A DNA stretch of 64,000 nucleotides, from assembly GCF_000247815.1 (NCBI RefSeq), contig NC_021677.1:6626922-6690921 (forward strand), in the 5' to 3' direction. The notes beneath the pieces were generated by a model. The model did no database searches. It had not been told where the DNA came from and saw nothing but the letters and a program-made list of their open reading frames with translations. The DNA comes from Ficedula albicollis (Eukaryota > Chordata > Aves > Passeriformes > Muscicapidae). Made by a program: the position numbers and the translations under genes. Each line of letters opens with the position of its first letter. Positions within the stretch are counted from its first letter, which is position 1. Positions 23,698 through 36,000 of the stretch are shown in pieces.

Positions 23698-23706
23698 TTT
23701 AATAAA
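23698..23706. terminator. Candidate poly(A) signals on both strands
   Basis: The palindrome-like TTTAATAAA gives ATTAAA on the minus strand (23698-23703), about 300 bp after the NAT10 stop and therefore plausible for its 3' UTR. It also gives AATAAA on the plus strand (23701-23706), which could serve a convergent gene. Neither use is shown by the sequence alone. Confidence 0.35.
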
Positions 23707-23999
23707 CCATAGAACCATTAGGATGCAGGAAGCTTACAGACTGATCTTGGAATGGGAACACTGTAGCGGCTCAAGCACCTTCACAACATCCCAGTGCACT
23801 CCAGTTCCTCACTCACACTTCATATAAAAATCTTTAAACAAACACTTGAACACTGCTCTTCCCACAATACAAACACTTGAAAAATGCCTCTGAGGACTTT
23901 TCTTCCGTCCAAAATAAGTCTCTTGCTTTAGAGGAGAACAGGACTTCTTAAGTACAGACCCAGCACTTGTTCATTCAAGTTCATTGATTGGCTTTTAAG

Positions 24000-24093
24000 T
24001 CATTTCTTCCTCTTCTGCTTTAGATCTTTAGTCTTTTTAAATTTCTTCTGTTGCTTGGGTCCTCGTGCTGTTTCTAGTTTCCTTTTCTTCTCA
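24000..24093 (-). CDS. NAT10: NAT10 last coding exon (Lys-rich tail)
   Basis: Encodes the C-terminal [20 protein letters not shown] segment and ends in KQKRKK followed by TGA (24002-24000). The basic tail fits nucleolar targeting, known for the family. The acceptor is TTTCCAG at 24094-24100. Confidence 0.95.
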
Positions 24094-27000
24094 CTGGAAA
24101 ACGGGAACAAAACATCTGTTAAAAGTACATTGGATTGCCATCCAGCAGGGACATTTTTGTTGCAAATAGGAGTGAGGGAGAAAATTTGAACTTGGTGCTT
24201 GAAAAAGCACAAACAAGAGCCTGACTTCGATTTTATAGTGTCCTGAGATTCTCTAACCCAGAAGATCTTGATTTTTTAGCTCTTGTCTTTGCTTTTCAAA
24301 ACTTTATCTGTCCTAAATGGGGCATGTGGAATTTAGAGTACCTAGCAGAGAAACTACCACTGATAGTTTCAAACATTCAATTTTGTCCCTGCACTGGATT
24401 CTGACTCAAGCAAACACAACGGAATTCCAAGCTCTGATCTTTATAAGCAACTGTTAAGACTCTCTCCTTCCTGGAAGGCTTTTGGAAACTTACAGCTTCC
24501 AGTATTCATCGAAAAGAACATGAAAGGGTAGACTAGAGATACGCAAGGAAAAATATGGGAAGATTACATGCTCGGCAAGACAGAAGAAAGAAGATGGATG
24601 AAAATTACGGAATTGCAGAAACACAGATATTTTCCAGGCTCACATTTGAAAGAATTCTTCCCTGAATTTCCATTTTCTCCAATGGCACCTCCAGGGGCTC
24701 CCACCCAGTGTTAGATCCCAAACCAAATGGGGCAGTCAGGTGGAATGAGTGACCCAAGGGAGGACCCAGCTTCTGTGTGAGATCAGGATCAGATCATCAG
24801 CAATAGTCAGAACTAAACAAGTTACTGAAGAGAAGACTATCCTCAGAGCAACACAGAAACATTGGGTAGTAGAGCTCCCAGCTGCTCACACCCCAATTCC
24901 CCCAGGGAAAACTGAGGCTCTGTCCAGGACACTGAGTTCACTTAACCTGCATTGAACCCTTAGGCTTCATTCTTTTGGAAAACATTTTAACAAAGCCAGC
25001 AGGAAAGCCCAGAGAGATCTCTGGAATATTTCCATTTTCTTTACCTTTTCAAGCTGACAATGGAAGTGTTCTGTCCTGCTTTGCTCAGCACCTCGTTCCA
25101 CTCCTCGTCATCCCCCCGGATAATGTACCTAAGTGAGAAAGGAGGAGGGAAAGTCAAGTCAAACTGTTAAGTACAAAGGAAAAAAAAAAAAAACCATAAA
25201 AATAAGGTGTTTCCACTGCCAGGCACATGCTACTTTTCAAACAAAGCCACCCAACCAAATCAGATTTGGGAAACACACACAAAGTCAGGCTGGCAAAGCT
25301 GGCATCGGATAAATCAGTCTGGGAAAAAGCGAAAAGCTGCAGCTTGCTTTTGAAAAGAGAAAAAAAAATAAATTGCTACTCAAATAAGCTCATGCCCTTG
25401 TCTGGGTGTTCAAACAGCCTGGAAATTACACCCAGATTTAAAGAGGCAAAGCGATTTTGTAGCAAAGTGGAGTGACTGCTCTTCATCTCAAGTTCTTGGA
25501 CATTTTTAATTACAAATTTGTAATTTGTAAGGCTTTGTCCACAAAACTGAACAATGTTAAACTAAGCCTCATAAATTTTCCATAACCTGCACTGAAAAGT
25601 ACTCAAAATAGATTTTTCTCTTTCTCCTCATGGAGGAGAAAAAGAATCTATTTCTGGCTGAGGGAAGAAAAAGAAAAGGAAACACGGTCCAAAATGACAA
25701 AAGCATACGTAGGACTATCAATGCTACAAAATGGAATTAATTTTAAAACATTCTGGTTGTATTATTTTCCTTATGTGACTGACTTGCAAGTCACATCAAA
25801 TCACATCCATTCTTGTCCTTTCTTCAAACATGACAACCAGATTCAAAGAAGCTTTTATTCCTTTTGCCAGATTAAAAAGAGATCAATTTAGAGCCAAGCC
25901 AGACAACTTTCCTGAGATATTAGCACAGTGAACAGTGTTTATAAGACAAAAAGTGGGAGGGGAGAGAGAAGAGAGAATCGGTGGCACCTGTAACTCCTGT
26001 TGGTCCAGAAAGACAGAAATCTGACATTTAAGTAAAAGGTCTGGTTGGTTGCTCTTTTTGTGTTGATTTGTTTTTTTTTTATGTTTTACCCACTGCTGAC
26101 AATACACATTAATTTGGTTTTATTTGTTTTGGTTTTTTTTTACTGCACCTACAGCCTTGTGCACAAATCCCAGCAAGACCCAGCATTCCACCCAGGAAAA
26201 TCTGGATTTGAGACCTAGGCAGATGAATTCTTACTGTGTAAGGTCCATTTCCTTCAGCTTCATCACTTCTTGCTTGTGCTTTTCTTGGAATTCCTTTGCA
26301 GCCTCCTCCTGCAACAGGACAGCACAAGATGCATTAGGTCTTGAGGGCAACAATGACTTGTAATGGGAGGAAAATGGCTTTTCCCACAGATAAATCCCCT
26401 GAAACAAATACCAGCTGGTCCTGAATAGCTTCTCTCTTTTATCTAATTGTATTTTTACATCATTTGTACACACAAACTTGTACTTTTCTGTGAAAACCAT
26501 ATATTGCAGCTTAAAGCACAACTCCAGGTGCACATAATGCAAACCTGTCAGATTTTAACTCTCTTACAATGCCAGATGTGGTGTGGAACCCTTTCCATCC
26601 AAGAAATTTTAAAGCTTCTGCCCTTAAGGGAACTCCCTGAAGTGTTTACCTATGAATCAGGAATAAAGTTTGTAATTACCAAATCGTCATTTAAAGATTT
26701 CAGTGTTGGCTCCATCACAACATCCTTTGTTGCTGCCATCTGCTCCTCCACAGCTTTTTCCTGGACTGCGTTGAACAGCTAAAAATGAAATAACCCAGCA
26801 CATGTAAGACTTAGCTTTTAAAATACCATTTATCACCTCTACAATGAACTCATAATGCCAGACTTCAGAAGCTTTGCTCTCCTGAACCTTTGAGAGAAAG
26901 AAAACCAGGAACCAGATCCAAAATTTTCCAATTATATCACTGGGTTTCGAGTCTACTTCTAGATAACACTGGAAAATAATTTTATTTTTTTCTAACGAAA

Positions 27001-30000
27001 GCTGAGATGCCACCAATGCTCTGAACAATGGCTCAGGCAACAAGAACTGTCTGCTCAGTATTCTGGTCAGGGCACTTCAATATGGAAAACCAGAAGATAA
27101 GCACTCTTATCTGGAAAATCACTACACAGAGACACGAAGTGGTTTAGGTTGGAAGGGACCTTAAAGATCATCCAGTTCCAAACCCCCTGCCATGGGCATT
27201 AAATCATTGCCACACATTTTCCAGCTGGGATTTTCCCCACCTTGCCAAGAAGTTTATGGGCAGTATCTGGGGATGTGTTAAGGATGCCCAGCTCTGCTCC
27301 AGCTCTCTCTTAAGCTGTATTTTCTGTTAATATTGGAATGATGGTCCCATGTGACCAAACCTTGTCCTGCTGCTCCTACCTGCACTACTTTGCGGATGAT
27401 TCTGTTGAAGAGTCCCATCAACTGACTGCTGGGCAGTTCCAGCTCCTTTTCCAGCTGGTCCAGAGATTTATGCTGCAGGCCAATCCCCAGGAAAAGGGCC
27501 TGAGGAAAAGACAAGTATTTCAGTTACAGAGCAAACACAGACACATTCCCCACTGCACTCCCGGTGTTTTCCCCAAATCCTGGCTCCTCCCCGTCCATAC
27601 ATACTGACTGTGCAGCAGAGAGGGAGATGTCTCCCATCTGGCTGAGGAAGAACATCCTGGCAATGGTGGGAACCATGTCCATGATGAGGTGATAGTCCAC
27701 CATGTTGCGGGAGTACATCTCCAGCCTCTTCAGGTCGTATGGGATGAACACTGACTCCAGCTCAGCACGGCTGATGGCTGGTGGGGACAGAAAAAAGACA
27801 GCAAGGTCTGGAATGTTCTCCAGAGCCACCCAGGATCTCGCTGGTTAGCATTTATTCAGGTATCTAATGCTTTTCCTTTGCCTTTAACAATTCACATTGT
27901 TTTTGCTGTAAAATAGGTTTGTTCCCTTGCTGCAGCAGAAAAACCCTCTGACCAACACAAACACTGAAACCCCACAAGACACAGGTACCAAGTTCTCCTC
28001 TGCCCATGCTCTGTCATGCATTTATAGCTATCCCAGTGAGGGCACTCACCAGCTTGGGGCTGCTGTTTGATATTTTTGTTCTGTAGAATGTTCAGAGCCA
28101 AGGAGGGAGAGAAGGTGCTGAACTGGTAGGAAAGCAGGGAAAGGAAGCGCCTCCTAAAATCTACAGGGCAAGAAGACAAGATAAATTACCCCACTGGACC
28201 TCTAGAATAATAAACAGCCCAGAGGGTTCTTACAGATTCAGCAGGATCAGAGTTACCTTTCCAGAAGGCAGTGAGCCAAGGTTCCTGCTCAGAGTCCTCT
28301 TCATTGAGCATCTTCAGCATGATGCAGGAATGCTCCCCCGTCAGGTCATTCTGACAAATAAGATACAGTTCTATGATTTCATGGTGGATTTCCCATCTCC
28401 CCCATGAAAATTTGCACTGTGTGTTCAGCTGAGGAAGGGAAATACCTTCTAAATCAACAACAACAAATGCATCAACTGCTACTGACCACCTCCACCTAAT
28501 GGAAAACCTGTGAATTTGGCAATTTGGTAAATCTCATCTATTTTACCAATAGCCATGTTAAGAGCCCTCAGTAGTTCTAGATTTTTATGTGCAAACTACT
28601 TGGAGGCCCACATTTACAACCCTAAAACTCTACTCCTTAGCTACAGGCCCAAAGAACAAAAAGTAACATAAACCAAGCCTTAAAAGTAGCCTCATCCAAC
28701 CTTCCTGCCCCAAACCCCCTCTCACAGAATCTACTAGAATACATGCCCAGGGATTCCAGCAGGGCAGGATTTTCTCTCAGGAACAGTGTGGTACTTACAG
28801 GGGTCTGTCTCAGATAAACTGGCACAAATCCAGCACGCTTCCAAAACCTGGGAAAAAGAGGGAACACACTGAGAATTATGGAGCTGTTGACCACACAGTA
28901 ATAAATTGTGGTTAAATGCAATTTATCTGCTGTACAAGGACAGCTGGTGAGAAGAAAGCACAAGTCTCTAAGACACTCCAACAATCAGTGCAAATGAGCA
29001 CTGACAGAAAGCAGGAACAGCATCTACCTGACTGAGGGTCCAGTTCAGGGAAGTGAAAAATTAGAACCGTGATGTCAAAAATGCACAAACTTTCAAGGTG
29101 CTGTGAAAGGCATTTACATTGGTCAGGAACACAACCACCAGCTTTGAAGTCAGCAGCACCTCAAGTTTCTGCAGGTCACAGGGATTAGAATTTGACCACT
29201 CCCTACCTATCACAGGCTATTCTTACTTCTACACCCTGGAAAAATTGGGCAAGTAAAGCTCATTATTTAAGAAGGTCAAGATATAACTGGGAAATAGAAT
29301 CATGTCCTACTTGAGCAATCTGGGTGTCAGGCCATAAGACACCCCAAGGTAGTCCAGGTGCTCAGCTTGTCTCTCACTCAGTTTGAGCAGCAAAGGAGGC
29401 AAATCTTTCCGAGGTGTCACAACCTCTTCTAACAAACCAACAGTCTGGAAAAGAAAGCAGGATTGGATTAGCAGCAATCTCCACAGAAAGCTGCAAATTA
29501 AAGCTTTTCTTCTGTATGAAAATCAAATCTGAGTATTTCCTCCTTACAGAGTGGAGACGTACAGAGGAAATTACACAGCTTAGCAGAAAATTTTAAAAAT
29601 TACCATACCTCACTGCTCACAGTTGTGATTTCTTTTGTCTTTTGAACTGTTTCTTCTTCCAAACATGGGAATTTGCCTTCATAGTACATCTGCAGCAAAG
29701 TCAGAGCTCTGCTGCCATAGCCCATCTGTGAAGACGCAACAACAAACTGTAAGCAAGCAAAATGAAGTCTCTGATTTTTCATACAGGGCAACAATGTTCT
29801 CCCCTTAAAATCCCATTATCAATCAGCAGTGCAGACATCACTCAGTCACTGCAAAAATACTTTTTTTTGGCCGTGTGGCAGCTCCAGGGAGAAGGACAAT
29901 ACAGAACCAGGGTGTCTGAAATCAGCATCAGCCCTAGTAGTTCAGGGCTGTGTAATAATTCTTGGGGCTTAAATCTGGCACTCAGGAAATGCCAAACACT

Positions 30001-33000
30001 TGGTGATGTCACAGCAAATATCCCTGGATCTGGATTGTGTATGGCGGCTTGGGATGCTGCCTAGGAATGACAGGAGCACTGCTTTGGTGCCCTGAGCTTA
30101 AAATGCTAAAAACTGGGGGAACTGCAGTGTTTTCCCTGTTTCTGAGCTCTGCCTGGAGAGCCATTTCCATGGCACCACCACAGCTGGATCCCTCCCAGGT
30201 ACTTTACCCCCTGGTAATCCGGGTGAACCGCAATGCGAACAACGCGCCCGCCAGAGAGGCCCCCAAAATCCGGATCCTGGAACTGCACGAGGGACAAAAA
30301 GTCAATTTAAAGGACACAGCCGAGCACTCCAGAAACACAAAATACACGCTGGGTGCAGTGCACAGCCACATCACCCACCTGCTCTGAAATGGTCCAGGGA
30401 ATAAGATCACCAGAGGCCTTCTTTCCCCTGGAGAGGCTGTTCATGATGGACTGGCGGGAGATCTCTCCCTCCATGCACACCTGCCAGGAAAGACGCAAAA
30501 CCATGAACGCACAAAATGCCTTCTCCTACTCAATTCTGTCAGGATCAAAACTGACACTCAAGTTGTTCTCTTACCTGAACAACAGCCAGGACTTCTGGTA
30601 ATGAATTCTGAGTGGGTGGAACAGGCGGCAAAAGGCAAAAGAGATGATGGGCAGGGGCATCAGAGAGCATCTGAAGGTCATTGGGGGAGTTCTAGAGGGT
30701 GAAGACATCAGAGAGATGAAAAACTGTCCAGAGACTCACAGAATACACTGAATTGGAAGGGACCCATCAGGATTGAGCCCAGCTCCTGGCCCTGCACATG
30801 ACAACCCCAAGAACGCCACAAATGTGTCTGAGAGTGTTACCCAAAAGGTTATTCCATGAAGATGATAGTGTAGGGTTAAAATGTTTCTAAAACATGGGAA
30901 TCGTATACAATAGATTCAGGGGGTAGAAAGAAAGGTTGGGTCTGGTAGGCCTGGGAAAGGGAACTAGGCCCTGGGAATGAATGTTGAGCTTTGTCTGCAC
31001 CTGCATAATCATCATATGATAAATAATATGATTGTTAAATATAATGATTGTTTGGTAATGGAATATAATTATTGTTTAATCATAATAAGAATCATGAGAA
31101 ACAATGTAATCATAACAAGAATCATGAGAAAGGATGTTTGGGAGGTCCTGATGAAAACTGCAAGAATACATGCTTGGATAAGATCAATGTATACAATAGA
31201 ACAATATGGGTTTAATAATTAATATATAGTTATGTAACGGGAAGGGTATAAAAACATGTCCATCTCGAATCCATGTTGGAGTCAGATTTGGGTTTGTACT
31301 CCTGATTCCCAGAGCTCTTCAATAAAAGCACCTGCATATAATCATCCCGTGATTATGTGTTTCCACGCTAACTAGGAGAGCTTAAAAGTCCAGTTGATTT
31401 CTAAACAATGCCTCTATTTTCCAAATTTAGAGTGATTAAGAAATTTGGAACTCGTTCAATGCTGAGAGATAGAGGAGCTCCCAGGCCAGCTCATGGTTGC
31501 CACACCCCCAGACAGCATTTGTTTTCCCCAGAGGAAACCTTGTGCTCTAATATGTATGAACCTGAACTTCCTATTTTCATTCAGCTCCTTACTTCCTAAG
31601 TACTAAATCCTATTATTTTTTAAAGCCTCAGATTTTTAGAACTCAGTAGTTCAGCACTTCTGGACTTCCCCACCCACATTTACAGATCATCCCCGATCTT
31701 GAAACCTTGAGATGAATTATTCTTTTTTTCAGTCTCATACAGTGCTGCTCTTGATGAACTTGAGGCCAACAGAACATGGCTAAGAGAACTGCAAATGAGG
31801 TTCAGCACTGATAAAATCCTGACAAGCTTGGAGGCTCATTTAGAATTTTAGTCTCCCCATTTTCTCAAGGCAAAAATATTCCAGACTATCTGGAAATCTA
31901 GTATGTACAGCCAGGATCGAGGCAGAGACCTCAGAGAGAGGAGAATACAGCTCTGTACACAACAAGAAGCAAGAGAAGCTGTTCAGAAATCTCAATCAGG
32001 CTGTCATAACAAGCACTGCTGTCCCCAAAAAATCCACACTGAAGCTGGGAATGAAATTGGGTGGAAGAAGTCCAAGCCCTACCTTGTAGTGTGAAGCTAC
32101 GTAGAGAGCCATCAGCCTCTGCAGGAAAACTTCTGATGCTCTGTGGTAACAAAAGAGTGTGTCTCTATTTACATAGTATCTAAACACTGGGATTAAGGAA
32201 AAAACTCCTTGGGAACCAGGAAAAAACTTCCTGTTGGTTTATTTTCAGTATCTGGGCCACAAACTGGCTTGTCCTCTTAGCCCTCGCAGCTTATTCTACA
32301 AGAATAAATTATGCTGGCCAGTGTTTGCAGCTTTCACACCCTCAATCTGTAAAGATAAACCTTTTATAGCTCCAACAAGGGCTTCCCTTCATGCAACCCT
32401 TCCCTGAGGTTGTCTTTGCAGCAAAACTGGGGTTTGGTGATGTCCTGGAAAAACGCACCACCAGTGCCATGAGAGTTTAACTCCAGGAGTGAGGTCTTAG
32501 GGAAATGATCACGTGCTGAGCTTCTCTCATCAGATACAGAAACAACCATCAACCAGGCTGAGACACATTCAGCAAGGATACAGGTCACAGGTGTCTGGCA
32601 GAGGGCAGCCAGAGATGATCCTGGTGATGTTGAGGCAGTCCAAGCACAGGAGATCATTCAGCCACTTCTCCACGGGGTCCCCAGGGGCGTATCTGATGGA
32701 CTCGTGCAGGGACACCTCATGCAATGTGCAAGCTGCAAGGAGTGGCAAGGACTTTCAGTGCTGGAAGCCGCAGCCAGACAAGCAACCCACAGAATCCCTG
32801 TGCTCTCAAGGGCTCCCAGGTGAGAAAACTGTCAATTGCTGATTTTTCACCTCTTAAAAGACTTCCATCTGAAACTTGTGAGGGAAAACCAGCAGAGTTC
32901 TGTCATTTTCCCACAGCTGCAAAGCACATGGATGCATGGGACAGCTATGGGTTCTGGCTGATAGCAGCCCCAGCCACGGGGATACACAGCCCAGAGGTGC

Positions 33001-36000
33001 TGTACCTGAGGTGAGCTTGGCAGTGGCTGTGGATTTGTTCTCTGCTGTCAGGGTCACCTGGCTCTGGGCACTCTGCTGGCGGAGCTGCTGGATGAGCTTC
33101 AGGGACAGCGACCGACCCGTGCCCTCGTACCTGGAAACCAGGACACAGAGAGCCTGAAGCAAGGAACCATCCAGAGCTCTAGGGAAGCCCCAGCAAGGAG
33201 TGGTTGCTCCAGCCCTACCCATTGATGGTGGAAGCCATGAAGACCAGGTAAGGGCCCAGCAGGTTCTTCACCAGGGGCAGAGGAATGGCAGCAGCTTCGT
33301 CGATCACCACGAGCTCAGCCTGGCCCAGCTTCACAGAATCAGCAGGGTGGATGTACTGCAAACAAGAGGACACTGTCACTGCCAGCAGCACCCTGCCTGC
33401 AATCAGGGAAACATTAGAGTTCACAAAAGCTGGAGCCCTGGAAAGCTCTTTGCTGTTCCTGCTCTCCTCAAACACCAAGCCAGAGACTGAGATGTGGAAA
33501 AACAGAAAGTCAGGAGAAGGTTTATGTTGCCCTAACAAGAACTGGCTCATGTGTCTTGTTTAGCACAATTCCATGAGAACTCGTCTGCAGAGGTGAGGAA
33601 AATAAAGGAAATCTAATGACTGAAAGCTCTTCTTGCACTGATTCTTTCACCTTCCTTCGCTTTTGTTTCGGGAGAAACCCATGAGGGAGCTTTGTAATCT
33701 ACAAGTTATTCCCTGAAAGAGAGGAGGTATTTTGATGAAGTCACTCCCTAGAGATCTGCCTTACAGCAAAACCCACCAGTATAGTTACACATCACACAGA
33801 ATGAACATGCTTAAAATCAAAACAACTTCAATGCTGGCAAAAACAACAGCTAAGAACAAAAACTAGGAAGGCAAGAATGCAAATTACCTGGATGGTCTGC
33901 CTGTGCTCCTTGAACACATTCACTCTGACCACTGCCTTGTTGAACTCTGGATTTAAGGACTGAACAATCTCATAGTCCAGGTGCTCCTGGAAAATAACAT
34001 TTGTAAACAATACAAAAAGCCAAGATCTAAGAAAAAAAAAATTATCATCATCAAAATAAGCTCAGACACTTTTATTTCACATTCTAATCAAAAATTCTTA
34101 TAAAAACTTCAAAGGCATGAGAACTGGAAAATTATTTACTGATGTTAAAACCTGCTTCACAAAGAAACTGACTTACCTTGCTTAAAAACAGAGAAAGAAA
34201 AATAACTCTACCATGATTCCTTCTTTTGCAGAACATGGTAAAGAAGGCTGACAGCAAATATATGTAGCCAAAAGGACAGATGAGGTGTAAAATCTGCTGG
34301 ACAGGAATGCTTTGAAAGTACTGTAAAATAGTCTGCTCCCCTCACCTGATACTGCAGTGCATCAAAGCCTTTAAATATGAATTCAAAGAGGGTATGAAGG
34401 TTGTCAGGGCTGGGAGATGTGACAAAGATATTGGAGTAACTGCAGAGAAAAAAACAAAACAAGAGCTGAAAGATTTTTCTAAAAGATTTTACCACGTAAG
34501 TACTAAATAGGATGGGTTTTTAATAGGAGAGGTTGACTTGATCTGATAACCAAAACACAGCAGATTCCTATAGACACTTATCTCGATTTATGGGTGATTA
34601 TTTTGAGTTTCAAGAAAAATTTTTCAAGAAAAATTTGACCAATAGTGTATGCAGAAATCAAAAGATAGAAGACTGAAAATGAAGGATTTAAAATTGGAAA
34701 TTACAAATATATTCAGATCCTGTCATCTTGTTTTTGTTGTGTTTTTTTTTTTTTAACTGAGGGATGCAGGTAAGGCCTGGGGGATTGGAGGGGGGATCAC
34801 TCACCCAAAAGCTACTGCTCCAGCAATGGCCAGCCCCAAAGCAGCAGATTTCCCTCGTCCCCTGGCTGCTGTTAATGCCACAGTGCTCCTCAGGGTCTTT
34901 TCAGAAATTGCTTCAATGAATTTTAGAACTGCTTTTGCCTGAGGATTAGAAAACCCACAGAAAACTGTGTTTGAGTTTATCTCACACCATGACCTACCAC
35001 GCCCAGAGAAGCTCAGCTTTGGGCAGCACTCCAACCTGATCCAGGGTTTTGCAGCCATCCACCAGCACTCCCACAGGCTGTGTGTCCTGCAGGCTCTCCT
35101 TCAGCTCCCTCAGCTCCAAGTCCTGGGGCCGCAGGCTCTCCTCCTATGGGCACACAACAGGATGAGACAAAGACATTTCAGCACAATTCTACCTTTGCAG
35201 TGTCTTCTGACACCTTTGGTCAGGCAGAGAAAGGGATCTGGAAGGAAAAGTTACCACAAGAAGAATGTGTTCCCCAAAAGCATGAGAATTTACATGGACA
35301 GACGTGAATTTAACCCTTAAATTTCCAGGCATCTTCAGGAGAATGGTCACAAAGAAGTTGCCCAATCCTGACTCCCCCAGGTTTGGAAGGGAAAAAAGGG
35401 AATGATTTTGCAGTATATAGTAATTACAAAATGGCATTGCTAGGAAAAAGCAGATTATAGAAAGTGTTCTGAATAATTTAATTCATTTTTCAGTCTTTGG
35501 ACATTCAAGACCTTTGTTACACCTGCCATATAAAGTGTCCACGCAGAGGGAAGAACTACTGCAGCACCAGTACCAAAATAATATCAAGACTTTCAGAGAC
35601 AAACAATAAACTTGGACACAAACACAATTAATTTTAGATAGGAATGAAGGCTGATTTTCCTGGTTGTCACTTAAAATTCCAAAGGCACCAACCTCTCCAG
35701 CCAACAGATAAGCATTTGTGCTGCTGTCAGTGCTGTTCTAAGGTTGTTTTATTTTTATTTTTTTTTAAATCAGTGCCCTATTAAAACAGAACCTGTGCTG
35801 GTTATTTCTTAGGCCACACAGCACAGTTCAAATGCTTCAAGACTTCTGTTTAAAACTGGTCCCACTTTATTGCAGTCTACAACTGGAAGTGATAAAAGGA
35901 TACATTTCTAACAGTGCAAATATGTGTCTGGATTATCCTCAGGGAATTTTTCCTGGAATAACTCAGAAATTGAAACAGCTGCCACAGATTCCAGCTGTGC

